Virus record (IMG/VR): IMGVR_UViG_3300006033_000010
Location: 1-41,880 of that record
Source: a virus
Length of the DNA: 41,880 bases
Reading direction: 5' to 3' (one strand)
The notes under the pieces were generated by a model. It had not been told where the DNA came from. It did not search any database and was given only the letters and a program-made list of their open reading frames with translations. Positions within the stretch are counted from its first letter, which is position 1. Every line of letters begins with the position of its first letter. The position numbers were made by a program, and so were the translations under genes. Below, piece after piece: positions 13,880-22,717 of this stretch.

Positions 13880-14140
13880 ATGAAAACTGTGATCGCCGCC
13901 GCGCTGCTCCTTGCCGGAGCCTGCGCCTCATCCGACGCCGCCGAGGGATGGAACCTGACGACGAACGCGCAGCGCGTGCCCTGGGAAAACAACACGACCG
14001 CCTGGCTGGTCTCGTGCGGCCGCGCGGACCCTGCCGCCTGCTACGGCCGCGCGGCTGCGCTTTGCCCGGCCGGCTATACCCGTCTCGACGAAAAGCCTGC
14101 CGGCGCGAACCTCGCCGTCACGGTCGCATGCAATAGCTAG
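13880..14140 (+). CDS. Secreted Cys-containing protein (moron, lysogenic-conversion candidate)
   Basis: This protein has 86 residues, encoded on the plus strand alone in a 271-base gap between minus-strand late genes. It has a Sec signal peptide (MKTVIAAALLLAGACASSDA) with a Cys at residue 15 that could be lipidated, though AGAC is not a perfect lipobox. The mature part has 'VSCGRADPAACYGRAAALCP', 'AGYTRLDEKPAG' and 'AVTVACNS', giving four further Cys. The 'CYxxAxxxCPxGY' pattern is common in small exported bacterial proteins. The start has GGGGA upstream, and CGTTGGGGACCCTC nearly repeats the leader of the ParB-like gene. A TTG at 13868 is a longer but poorer start. Confidence 0.7.
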   Translation: MKTVIAAALLLAGACASSDAAEGWNLTTNAQRVPWENNTTAWLVSCGRADPAACYGRAAALCPAGYTRLDEKPAGANLAVTVACNS

Positions 14141-16866
14141 CGGCCGCCGAGCCCCGCACGGATCTCTGCGACCATCTCCTCCGGCAGCTGCCCGTCACGC
14201 AGCTGCGCCAGCCGCCGCGCCGTGAGCTCGTCGAGCTGGCCCGTGACGGGAATGCGCGCCGCCTGCTGAAAGCGGGTGAGAGCCGCCTGCGTCTCGGGAC
14301 CCATCTTCCCGTCAGCGCCGAAGCGCTCCAGCGGGATGCCCGCGACCGCCGACATGACCTTCTGCGCCTCGGCCAGGTCGATCGGCGCCACCGCCGGCGG
14401 AGCCTGGCCCGCGGCCGCAGCCTCGAGCACCGGGTTGCCCGGCTGCTGCGGCGCCAGCTGTGGGAGAATGCCCGCCGGCGGCGCGGGCGCAGACGGAGCC
14501 GGTTGCGGCCTCACTTCCTGGAACTGACCCTCGATCACGGGCGGGCCGCGATCGTCCCACTCCGGCCGCTCCTCGCCCATGCGCATCACGGCGTCGGCGC
14601 CCATCGCAATCGGGCCTGAGAACAGGCCGGTGGCGGTCACGTCGTTGTTGCTGACCTTCCCCTTCCGGTAGAAGTCGAGCGGCGAGATGAAGCGCGCCTG
14701 GTCGTCGCCGCGCAGCACCAGCGGCGGCCCCATGCGCGGATCGTGCGGGCCGGTGTAGGGACCCGGCTTGAATGCCTCCATCTCGCGCCGCAGCGCTTCT
14801 GCATGCCGCGTGCGCAGGCGCGGCCCCTTCTTGCCGAGCCTGCTGAGCGCGGCCTGGTAGCGCTCGGAGTTGTGCGCGGCGCTGGCCGGCTGACGGGCTG
14901 CATCGAGCACGTTGGGGATACCCTTCGCCTTGTTGCCAGCCATGCCGAGCGCGTGGAGGAATTCGCGCATCGTTGGAGTGTCGTTGAGGCGCGGATCCGC
15001 CCGCTCGTTGATCGCCAACTGTTGCGCGACGCGGCCGCGGACACGTTCCATCAGCCCGGGATCCCGCCGCGCGCGCTGATCGAGCGTCGACATCCAGCTT
15101 TCCAGCGCCGGCCTGTCCTGCCGGGTAAACGCCTCCATCATCCCGTCGACGAACTCGTCCGGCTGATACATGGTTTCGCGCGTGCGGGTGAGCTGCGCGC
15201 CAGCCTCCGGCATGCTCGACACGTGATAGTTTTCGGGCGGGGCGATGCGCTTGGCCATGCGATCGTAGAGCCGCGACCGCTTGGGATCGCTCCCCATCAT
15301 CGAGTAGTAGGCGCGGCCACCCGCCCCGATGTCATCTTCGATCGCCTTCTCGACCCCGCGCAGCACGTCCCGCGTTTCCCTGAGAGACGCTTTACCGTTG
15401 GACCCAAAATCATTGGTGAGCGACCGCGCCAGTCCTTTGCGATCGCGCCGGAACGCGACCGAAACGCCCTTGTTGGCGCCCGGCGCAAACTCGACCACGT
15501 AGCGCTTCCCGCCTGGCGTCTCAAACCTGCGTTCAGGAACATCAGCATAGGGTCGAGCCGAAGGCGGCACGGGATATGCCTCTTCGATCGATCGCGCCGC
15601 CTGCCCGCGCTCGGCGGCCCTCATCTGCGAAATTCGGTCCGTTGCGATCGGCTCCAGCGCCAGGTCCGCCAGCTCCTGTGTGCGCTTCCCTTTCGACTGC
15701 AGCGGCGGATCCGTGTCGCGGGCGATGATGCCGACCGGCTCCTGCCGGCGGTTCTCGATGTAAGCCGCCTTGATCTTCCGAACAGCGCTTTTGTGGCGTT
15801 CGTCGAGGAGCGCCTTCATGCTGGGATCGGCGAAGCCCTCGACCGTCGGCGCCTCGCGCGCCTGCTTCGAGATATAGGTGCGGACAGCGTCGACGTCCTT
15901 CTTCTTGGCGCCGGTGCGCGAGAACAGCGTGTCGAACTCGTCATAGTTCGGCGGCTCGTCCGGATCCCAGCCCTGCCTGATGGCGATTTCCCGGTCGGAG
16001 AGGCCCTGTTTGCGACCCTCATAGACCGCGCGCTCCAGCGTCGTGAGGCTCGGCTCGGAGAGGCGACGCGGCGGAGGCGCGTTGGCGCGCGCCGCGCTCT
16101 CGTCCATCGACCGTGCGATCTCGATCGCCTGGCGCGGATTGCCGGACGGGTTCCTGCGACTGACGCCGGGCGGCTCCAGCATCTTCCTGGAGCCGATGCG
16201 ACGGCCGCCGAACAGCAGCGGGATGTTCGTGGACGCGACACCCATGGACGTCGCGATCGGCGCCAGCGCCAGAGAGGCGCCCAGCGACAGGCCCGCCCGC
16301 TTGAAGCGCTCGACCGAGAGGGCGTCATCGTCCTGCGTCGGGTCGATGCCGCCATAGCCCAGCGCCGCGCCGTGAGCGGCGTCCAGTGCAAAGCCCCTGA
16401 CACGCGGATCCGTGTTCTTCCCGAACGGAAAGTTGCCCCAAGTCTCCTCGATGTCCTTGGCTTTCGCGGCGCGCTCGATCGCGCGACCCTGCCCGCCGGC
16501 GGCGACGCTTCCGGATCCGCGCCGGAGCGGCGCCGACCGTACCTTGCCGATGGCGCCGCCCGTGCCTCGAACCAGGCCGCCCGTCGCGGCCAGGCCGAGG
16601 ATCTGGCTCAACATGTAAGCTGTCGGATTGCTCGCCTGCGCCAGGATGTGGTTCTTCGCCGGCCCGCCGGTAACGGCCCGTTCAGTCTCATCTGCGAAAC
16701 CGTGGCTCGCGCCCTGCTGGAGGCCCTGCAGGATGCTATCCCCTAGGGAAGCCTTCCCATGCTTCCGCAGGAGTGTTGCGGCTTGCGCCGGGTCTTTCCG
16801 GAACTTGCCGCGCCACCCCTCCTTGCGGGATGCGATAAACGCCTCGATATCTTTGTCAGTGGCCAT
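14137..16866 (-). CDS. Large internal virion (ejection) protein with peptidoglycan-binding domain
   Basis: This protein has 909 residues from ATG 16866 (MATDKDIEAFIASRKE). A longer frame adds 34 unlikely residues. Alanine/glycine-rich helical segments at about 80-130 and 180-250 (SLGASLALAPIATSMGVAST) are typical of ejection proteins that enter membranes. Long charged regions follow, then a Pro-rich linker (PQPAPSAPAPPAGILPQLAP). The C-terminal domain has the PG_binding_1 pattern, 'GADGKMGPETQAALTRFQQA' to 'GQLDELTARRLAQL'. No lysozyme or transglycosylase motif was recognised. It probably contacts the cell wall during DNA delivery. Its stop overlaps the end of the plus-strand moron. Confidence 0.75.
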   Translation of the reverse strand: MATDKDIEAFIASRKEGWRGKFRKDPAQAATLLRKHGKASLGDSILQGLQQGASHGFADETERAVTGGPAKNHILAQASNPTAYMLSQILGLAATGGLVRGTGGAIGKVRSAPLRRGSGSVAAGGQGRAIERAAKAKDIEETWGNFPFGKNTDPRVRGFALDAAHGAALGYGGIDPTQDDDALSVERFKRAGLSLGASLALAPIATSMGVASTNIPLLFGGRRIGSRKMLEPPGVSRRNPSGNPRQAIEIARSMDESAARANAPPPRRLSEPSLTTLERAVYEGRKQGLSDREIAIRQGWDPDEPPNYDEFDTLFSRTGAKKKDVDAVRTYISKQAREAPTVEGFADPSMKALLDERHKSAVRKIKAAYIENRRQEPVGIIARDTDPPLQSKGKRTQELADLALEPIATDRISQMRAAERGQAARSIEEAYPVPPSARPYADVPERRFETPGGKRYVVEFAPGANKGVSVAFRRDRKGLARSLTNDFGSNGKASLRETRDVLRGVEKAIEDDIGAGGRAYYSMMGSDPKRSRLYDRMAKRIAPPENYHVSSMPEAGAQLTRTRETMYQPDEFVDGMMEAFTRQDRPALESWMSTLDQRARRDPGLMERVRGRVAQQLAINERADPRLNDTPTMREFLHALGMAGNKAKGIPNVLDAARQPASAAHNSERYQAALSRLGKKGPRLRTRHAEALRREMEAFKPGPYTGPHDPRMGPPLVLRGDDQARFISPLDFYRKGKVSNNDVTATGLFSGPIAMGADAVMRMGEERPEWDDRGPPVIEGQFQEVRPQPAPSAPAPPAGILPQLAPQQPGNPVLEAAAAGQAPPAVAPIDLAEAQKVMSAVAGIPLERFGADGKMGPETQAALTRFQQAARIPVTGQLDELTARRLAQLRDGQLPEEMVAEIRAGLGGR

Positions 16867-16876
16867 GGAGGTTGGG

Positions 16877-17173
16877 ATGCCCCGCTGGGTGAAGGTGCTG
16901 ATGGTCGGTTCGGTGATCGCCGGCCAGGCGCTGCTCGGCTTCTGGGCCCTCGCCGCGGTCGTTCTCATGTTCGGGCAGGAGGTTTTTAGCCTGGCCCCGG
17001 CCGACGCCCGGATCTTCGCGCTGGTCCTGCCCTTCGCCGCCGCTCTCGCCTACGGGCCAGCCATCGCCATGGCTCTAGTGAACCGTCTCCCGCATCGCCC
17101 GCAGCCCGGCCGCGTCCTCGCCGAACAGCGCCTCGATCTCCGCTCGCCGCTCCGGCGTCGTCTCGGGTCGTAG
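16877..17173 (+). CDS. Two-span membrane protein on the opposite strand (moron or holin-like)
   Basis: This protein has 98 residues from ATG 16877, preceded by GGAGG (16868-16872). Two strong hydrophobic helices are 'VLMVGSVIAGQALLGFWALA' (with VVLMFG after it) and 'IFALVLPFAAALAYGPAIAM'. They are followed by a basic tail (RLPHRPQPGR). The hydrophobic part fills the only 208-base gap between two large minus-strand genes, where no minus-strand frame exists. The basic tail runs antisense into the end of the 805-residue protein gene. TTGCGG (16823) and TATCTT (16848), 19 bases apart, are a weak promoter candidate. It could be an exclusion protein or a holin. Confidence 0.55.
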   Translation: MPRWVKVLMVGSVIAGQALLGFWALAAVVLMFGQEVFSLAPADARIFALVLPFAAALAYGPAIAMALVNRLPHRPQPGRVLAEQRLDLRSPLRRRLGS

Positions 17174-19492
17174 GTATTCCGCAATCATCGGTCGCTCGAG
17201 GCCTTCCACGACAACGTCCGCGCGGGCGAGCGCGCTGTCCTGCGCCCAGGGATCGTTTTCGGCTGACGCGGTCCCTACCCGCTGGCCGCCAATGCGGGCT
17301 GCAGCGACGCCAGGCCTGTCGGTGCTGAGTGTCGGCGTCGGCCTTGCCCGGTAAGCCGCGATCTCATCCAGCACGTCCAGAATGCTGTCCTCGCCCGTCG
17401 CAGCCAGCCGCTTGCCCAGCTCCTCGTTGATCTGCGGATTGTAGATACCGGGCCGCGTCACCCGGTTCCGCACCGCATTGCCGAAGCGCTCCGAGATCTT
17501 GCCGGGCTGGCGGGTGATCATCTCGCCGAGGAAGTCGACGACGTCGCGCGACAGGCTGGTGGTCTCAGCGGCGGCCTCCGCCTCGGCCGCCATGCGCGGC
17601 ATCGTCGCAGAGTTGCCGTACACCTGGCGGGCCCGGTTCGTGTGCTTCGTCACGCGATCGATCAGCGTCATGAAGCGCTGCGAGGCCTGGGTCAGGCTGC
17701 CCCGGCTCGTCTTGGGCAGGGCCGCGACCAGCTTGTCGCGCATCGCCGGCGTCGCCGCGATCTTCTGCGCCGCGTCAGCGAGCCCGCCGAGGTTCGACTG
17801 GTTGGCCAGGCTGTCGGACATCTCGCGAACCATGCCGGTCAGATAACTGTCGGCGATCTCCTGCGGGTAGTCCTGCAGCTTCGCGGTCACGTCCTCGAGG
17901 TCGACATTGCCGTGGAAGGCCTTGCGGCCTTCGACGAGCGCTTCCTTCGCCGTGAGGCCGATCGCGGCCGTGTCGCGCGCGCCGCCCAGGCCGGTGTAAA
18001 AATCAGTCGTGCGGAGCTGGTCCTGGATGTCCTTGATCAGTCGCGCATCGTTGGTGCGGCCCTTGGCCAGGGCGACGTCGATATCCTGCGTCATCCGCTT
18101 GTCGATCTCGTTGATCGCGCGATTTGAGAGGGCCCGGCGGGGCATCTTGCCGTCGGCGACCATCTGCAGGAAGCGGTTGAGCTCCTTCTCCATGAAGTCG
18201 CCGCCCTCGCGGGCCGCCTTCCGCGTGTCCTCGACGTAGCGAATGAACATCGGCCGGCGGCCGATCGGCTGCAGGTGCGGCGTCGCCCTGTCCTGTTGGA
18301 ACAGGATGCGGTTGAACTCCTGCGTGGGCATGCGGTTGCCGCCGAGCGGATGCCCCTGGACGGCCTCGTAATTCTGCTTGTCGCGCAGCAGGCGTGCGGC
18401 TTCCTGCTCGCGCTTGGTCTGGTGATAACGCTCGGGATCCTTGCCCGTCGCTTTCTTCGCGGACGCGTTGAGGTTCTTCCGCATGTTGCGGATCGACGAG
18501 ATGAAGGCCTGCTGGAGAATGGCTTGCGACGGGCCCGGCACATTGCCCAGCGCCGTCTGCATCGCTTCCGCGCTCGGGCCCATGAATTCGCCGGCAGTCT
18601 CGAACACGTCGCCGCCGCCCTTGGCGCGGCCGGCGACTTCCATGGCTGCGTCGATCGGCTTGATGTTGTTCTTCTCCATCATGCGCGACAGCGTCGCGAC
18701 GGCCTTCTGCGACGCCGGCCGGCCGAGAATGTTCCAGAGCGCACCCAGCCCGGCAGTCCCAACCTTCATGCCGGCGCCAAGCCCCGCGCCGACCAGGGCG
18801 CCGGGACCGGACGCGTTGAAGGCGGCCATCAGCCGGTCGTCCTTCGCCTCGCCGGCGCCGGCAAGGCCTGCGTAGAGCGCGCCCGGGCCCAGGCCTTTGC
18901 CGGCGGCGACCGCCAGCGGCCCAATCCCAAGAGGGAGTTTCGACACGCCGCGGCCGACTTTCGCGATCGTGCTGGTGACGGGCGCTGCAACCTTGCTCGC
19001 GACGTTCGCGACACGGGTGACGCCGGGGATGGCTTTGGCGGCGCTGCCCGCGATGTCCGCCACGGCGCCGCCGGCCTTCACGAGACCGCCACCCGCAGGC
19101 AAGGTCACAAGCCCGGAGCCGACGGCGCCGCCCAGGTATTCGAGAGGTCGGTCCGAGCGGGCTTTTTCCTGGTAGCCGCGCCATCTTTTGAGCTCTGCAT
19201 CGCCGGCGGCCTTCGCCTCCGCCTCCTTCGTGGCGAAGGCCCGCGGGTCGCGCTCGACTTTCGCCATGTACTGCGGCGCGCGGTTCACGTTGCGCATGGC
19301 CTCGACTGTCGTCATCGGCCGCCGGTTGCCGTAGGCGAGGCCGCCAGCGAGCTCGTCCGTCGTGTTGAAGGTCAGGCCATCGAGCGCGCCGAGGCCGGCT
19401 GCCTCCAGCTGCCCGAACTTCTGCTGACGCTTCGCCCGCGCCCGCTTGGCAGCGGCCGCAATCTCCACCTCCAGGTCGAGATCGGGATCCAT
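17075..19492 (-). CDS. Large internal virion (ejection) protein
   Basis: This protein has 805 residues. Residues 115-260 are strikingly Ala/Gly-rich and hydrophobic, for example 'GGAVGSGLVTLPAGGGLVKA', 'GPLAVAAGKGLGPGALYAGL' and 'GALVGAGLGAGMKVGTAGLG'. Such segments are expected to insert into or cross the envelope. The C-terminal two thirds are charged helices, as in P22/T7-type ejection proteins. It directly abuts the preceding ejection-protein gene. No enzyme motif was recognised. Confidence 0.75.
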   Translation of the reverse strand: MDPDLDLEVEIAAAAKRARAKRQQKFGQLEAAGLGALDGLTFNTTDELAGGLAYGNRRPMTTVEAMRNVNRAPQYMAKVERDPRAFATKEAEAKAAGDAELKRWRGYQEKARSDRPLEYLGGAVGSGLVTLPAGGGLVKAGGAVADIAGSAAKAIPGVTRVANVASKVAAPVTSTIAKVGRGVSKLPLGIGPLAVAAGKGLGPGALYAGLAGAGEAKDDRLMAAFNASGPGALVGAGLGAGMKVGTAGLGALWNILGRPASQKAVATLSRMMEKNNIKPIDAAMEVAGRAKGGGDVFETAGEFMGPSAEAMQTALGNVPGPSQAILQQAFISSIRNMRKNLNASAKKATGKDPERYHQTKREQEAARLLRDKQNYEAVQGHPLGGNRMPTQEFNRILFQQDRATPHLQPIGRRPMFIRYVEDTRKAAREGGDFMEKELNRFLQMVADGKMPRRALSNRAINEIDKRMTQDIDVALAKGRTNDARLIKDIQDQLRTTDFYTGLGGARDTAAIGLTAKEALVEGRKAFHGNVDLEDVTAKLQDYPQEIADSYLTGMVREMSDSLANQSNLGGLADAAQKIAATPAMRDKLVAALPKTSRGSLTQASQRFMTLIDRVTKHTNRARQVYGNSATMPRMAAEAEAAAETTSLSRDVVDFLGEMITRQPGKISERFGNAVRNRVTRPGIYNPQINEELGKRLAATGEDSILDVLDEIAAYRARPTPTLSTDRPGVAAARIGGQRVGTASAENDPWAQDSALARADVVVEGLERPMIAEYLRPETTPERRAEIEALFGEDAAGLRAMRETVH

Positions 19493-20761
19493 CTACAGCG
19501 AACCTCTCTGACCGGGAACGTGCAGCCCGCGCTGCTGCATGGGCGTGCCCATGTATTTCTGCCAGACGCGTTTGCGCTGGTCGTCGGTGAGTTCGTCCCA
19601 CGCTTCCGCCTCGATCGGCGAGAGCTTGCCCTGCAGGGCTGGCGGGATCGCGACGGCCGACGCGGGCCGCTCCTGCTCTTGCGGCGGCTCCTCCGGCTGC
19701 GGCATGCGCAGGTCCTGGATAATGCCCGGATCCATGCGATAGCGCTCGGCGCGCGCGCGGTACTGATCGAGCGTGCCCTGGTAGGTGCTTTCCTGCGCTG
19801 CATAGAGCTGCTTGGCCGAGGCAAGGAAGTCGGCGCGCATCTCCGGCGATAGCCCGGTCCCGTTCAACGCCTTGTTGTAGGCGTTGCGGATCTGACCAGG
19901 CACGCTGGTGGCGTTCTGCGCGGTTGCGTATTCGCCCTCACGCACTGTCGAGCCCGGATCGTTCATTTTCATGAAGTTGAAGACGAGCGAGATATCGCTC
20001 GCCGGCGACGGCGTCGGGCTGTTCTGGACGTATTTCTCGATCTGCTGGATCCGCGCAAAGGCGTCGCGCACGTCGATGAAGGTCTTGGCCTGGCCGAGAT
20101 ATTCGCCCGTGAGACCCTTCTCTTCGCCCGGGTCAATCCCGCCGCCGGCGTTTTCGAGTTCGAACAGTTTCTTGCGGCGATCAAAGTCCGCCTCGCCCAT
20201 GCTGCGGTCGTGCGCCTGGCTGTCTTCGCGGTCTTCGACCTGATAGCCGCGGCTGCGCTTCTCATCGGTCAAGGCAAAGTTACGATCGCGCATCGTATCG
20301 AAGGCGGCATCGCGCCGGCCGCGGCCATACTCGAAGTCATCCCGCCGCACGCCACGATCATAACGCCGATCGTCTTCGCTGCGGGCGTAGTCCCTGCCCT
20401 CCATCTGCAGCGACATGTCCATGGCCTGGTCCTCGAGGCCCTTGGCCGAGGCGAGGATCGCCATGGCGCCTTTCATGTCGCCGGCCTGCATGCGCGCCAC
20501 CGCGCGCTGCTGGGCATCGGACCGGCTGTCGGCTTCCGTCTGATCCTTGCGCTGCTGGAGCGCGCCCGCGATGCCCTGGGCCGCAGCGCCCCAGCCGCCG
20601 CCCTGCGCGCCCTGGCCCAGCGCGCCGCTGATCATCATCCAGGTGATGGGATCGAGCCCCATAAAACCACTCTTCGGCGGCGTCGCGGGGTTCTTGGTCG
20701 CCTCGAAGACGCCGGCGCGGCCCATCCCGGCCGCGCCCGCAGGCATTGGCATGAAGACCAT
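19493..20761 (-). CDS. Internal virion (ejection) protein, middle size
   Basis: This protein has 422 residues. The N-terminal third is Gly/Ala/Met-rich (PAGAAGMGRAGVF, WMMISGALGQGAQGGGWGAA). The middle is a very highly charged Arg/Asp helix (DYARSEDDRRYDRGVRRDDF). The end contains a helical domain with 'LSPIEAEAWDELTDDQRKRV'. Composition and position among the ejection genes support the call. No known fold can be named. Confidence 0.7.
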   Translation of the reverse strand: MVFMPMPAGAAGMGRAGVFEATKNPATPPKSGFMGLDPITWMMISGALGQGAQGGGWGAAAQGIAGALQQRKDQTEADSRSDAQQRAVARMQAGDMKGAMAILASAKGLEDQAMDMSLQMEGRDYARSEDDRRYDRGVRRDDFEYGRGRRDAAFDTMRDRNFALTDEKRSRGYQVEDREDSQAHDRSMGEADFDRRKKLFELENAGGGIDPGEEKGLTGEYLGQAKTFIDVRDAFARIQQIEKYVQNSPTPSPASDISLVFNFMKMNDPGSTVREGEYATAQNATSVPGQIRNAYNKALNGTGLSPEMRADFLASAKQLYAAQESTYQGTLDQYRARAERYRMDPGIIQDLRMPQPEEPPQEQERPASAVAIPPALQGKLSPIEAEAWDELTDDQRKRVWQKYMGTPMQQRGLHVPGQRGSL

Positions 20762-20770
20762 GATCGTCTC

Positions 20771-22201
20771 CTAGCTGAAAAGACCCGCGAGGCCGCCAAG
20801 GCCCGCCACACCCCAGCCCAACGGCCCGGTGAGACCAAGCAGTGAGGAGATACCCGCGCCGGCGGCCCCGCCCGAAAGCGCGCCCATGAGGCCGCCGGAC
20901 TGCGCCTTGGGGGCCGTCGACGTCGTCGTGCCGCCGAGGTTGCCCATGCCGCCGACAATGCCGGAGTAGCGGGCCAGCTGGTCCCATGGCGCCTGCTGCT
21001 CAAAGTTCCAGCGATTGAGCGCGTCCTGGATCGCCTCGTCCGACTTGCCCTCCTGCATCGCGCCCAGGCCGAGCAGATCCTGGCCGCCGGCCATGCCGAG
21101 CTCGCGGAGCATGGGGAGGAGGCCTGCGGCGCTCAGCCCCTGCGCCGTCGTGTTGAGGCCCTGGGCGTTGATCGCGTTGGCTGCGTCCACCTGCCGGTTG
21201 GCGTCGCTGTCGGCGACGTTCGCGGCCGAGTTCGCGGCCGAGAGCTGCCGCGCCTGGCCGCTGTCGGCGAGCTGGGCCAGCAGACTCTGCGCCGACAGGT
21301 TGCGGTTGGCGTCCGCCTGGTCGTAGCCGGCGACGCTCGATCCTGCAGACAGGCGCCGCGAAAGATCATTCGCGCCGAACTGGGCGGCAGCGCCCTGCGC
21401 AGAGGTCTCGCGGTCGATGTCGGCCGCCTCGCGCGCGCCCAGCTCGGAGGCCGCCGCCATCATGCGGTTGCGCTCGGCTTCATAGGCGCCGCCATACATG
21501 TCCGTGGCGAGACCGCCGAGCGTCTCGCCGAGCACTGACCCGTGAGCGCCGGATCCGTAACGGCCGCCGGCCGAGAAAGCCGCGTTCGTGTTGTCGCGGA
21601 CCTTGGCGGCCGCGCGCTCATACATCGCATCGAGCAGCGGGTTGCCGCCGAGCATTTCGCCGGAGGCCGTCTTCTGCAGCGTGTCGCCGCCGGCCGTCAC
21701 ATCGCGGCTGCCCGATGCAAGCATCGCCTGGACGTTCGGGGTCGTTGCCTGACCACTGGCGAGGATCTCCGCGATCCCGCGCTGATTGGTCGGCGTAGCG
21801 CCCGCGGCGGCGACGTCGCCGGCGACGGGATTGGTCATGCCCAGCGACATCGCCGTGAGCATGGCCAGCAGGGGATTGTTCTTCCCGCCCGACGCCGCGC
21901 TCTGCAGGACGTCGTTTCGGTTCATCTGCTCGCCCGTCATGGCCGCCTTCGTCGCGGCCTCGGCCTCCGGCAGCCCATCGGGCGTCTTCGTCGCCTCGGC
22001 GCGGATCAGATCCATGCCCGTCTTCGTGTCGCTCGAGAACGGCGTGACCGTCTGACCCGGGTAATACTGGCTGCCCGTCCCGGACTGATAAGCCTTTTTC
22101 GCCTGGCTGAAGATGTCCGTCAGATAAGGCTGCTGGCCGCTCCACGGATCCGATTTGGAGACGGTGGTCTGCGTGCCGCTCCCGCCGCTGCTACCGCCCA
22201 T
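20771..22201 (-). CDS. Internal virion or tail-core protein (podovirus ejection cluster)
   Basis: This protein has 476 residues from ATG 22201, preceded by GGAGGGAGG. The longer frame start is discarded. It is Gly/Ser/Ala-rich throughout, with 'GRYGSGAHGSVLGETLGGLA' and 'MYGGAYEAERNRMMAA', a signature seen in internal or tail-associated proteins of many podoviruses. Asn/Ala-rich repeat-like helices (QVDAANAINAQGLN) and a hydrophobic glycine-rich C terminus (LLGLTGPLGWGVAGLGGLAG) follow. It is first of the three ejection-cluster genes and may form part of the delivery conduit. Confidence 0.65.
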   Translation of the reverse strand: MGGSSGGSGTQTTVSKSDPWSGQQPYLTDIFSQAKKAYQSGTGSQYYPGQTVTPFSSDTKTGMDLIRAEATKTPDGLPEAEAATKAAMTGEQMNRNDVLQSAASGGKNNPLLAMLTAMSLGMTNPVAGDVAAAGATPTNQRGIAEILASGQATTPNVQAMLASGSRDVTAGGDTLQKTASGEMLGGNPLLDAMYERAAAKVRDNTNAAFSAGGRYGSGAHGSVLGETLGGLATDMYGGAYEAERNRMMAAASELGAREAADIDRETSAQGAAAQFGANDLSRRLSAGSSVAGYDQADANRNLSAQSLLAQLADSGQARQLSAANSAANVADSDANRQVDAANAINAQGLNTTAQGLSAAGLLPMLRELGMAGGQDLLGLGAMQEGKSDEAIQDALNRWNFEQQAPWDQLARYSGIVGGMGNLGGTTTSTAPKAQSGGLMGALSGGAAGAGISSLLGLTGPLGWGVAGLGGLAGLFS

Positions 22202-22709
22202 CGCCGCCTCCCTCCGCTGCATCCAGCTCCGGCACGTCGCGCTCGAACATGCGAGCAGCCTCGCGCCAGGCGCCGCTCAGCGTCTTGGCCCACCCCTTGC
22301 GCCCGATCATCTGGATCTTCGAGCAGCCTTCGCGCGCCGCCCACTCGGCGAACTTGTTCTCGAATGTCATCCAGCCCTTGGCGTTCTCTCCGCCGACCAG
22401 GATCACCTCGAGCACGCGCATGCCCGAGGCGTAGGTGGTGATGGCCGTGACCGCGACGGCCTCGATCGTCGCCGGCTGGTCGCCCTGGCGCAGATACCCG
22501 GCCGTCCACAACTGCGGATGCCAGCGGGGGTTGAGACCGGCGCAGGAGGCGAGGACCGTCTCCGGCTCGAAGCGGCCGTCGGAATAGCTGCAGGCCTTCT
22601 CCAGTAGTGGAAACACCCAACGCTGGAGCGCCTCGCTTGCACGCAGCCGATCGGCCGGAACCAGGGCAAAGGACATCGTCCGGGCCTTGTCTTGCGTCGC
22701 GGTGTCCAT
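22191..22709 (-). CDS. GNAT-like acetyltransferase domain protein in the virion gene cluster
   Basis: This protein has 172 residues. ATG 22709 follows GAGGAGA. The core 'ATIEAVAVTAITTYASGMRV', 'LEVILVGGEN', 'FAEWAAREGCSKIQMIGRKG' and 'WAKTLSGAW' follows the strand-helix-strand order of GNAT folds in small phage proteins that sit beside tail genes. The acetyl-CoA loop (Q/RxxGxG/A) is not evident. It may therefore be a structural or inactive relative. The substrate is unknown. Confidence 0.55.
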   Translation of the reverse strand: MDTATQDKARTMSFALVPADRLRASEALQRWVFPLLEKACSYSDGRFEPETVLASCAGLNPRWHPQLWTAGYLRQGDQPATIEAVAVTAITTYASGMRVLEVILVGGENAKGWMTFENKFAEWAAREGCSKIQMIGRKGWAKTLSGAWREAARMFERDVPELDAAEGGGDGR

Positions 22710-22717
22710 GGATCTCC

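Noticed and set aside
14743-16746. Plus-strand frame of 667 codons
   Set aside because: It is antisense to the ejection-protein gene, has an Arg/Pro/His-rich nonsense-like composition and arises from high GC at third positions.
20664-20675. TAAAACC resembling an attP arm repeat
   Set aside because: It is a single isolated partial match inside an ejection-protein gene, far from int and attP.
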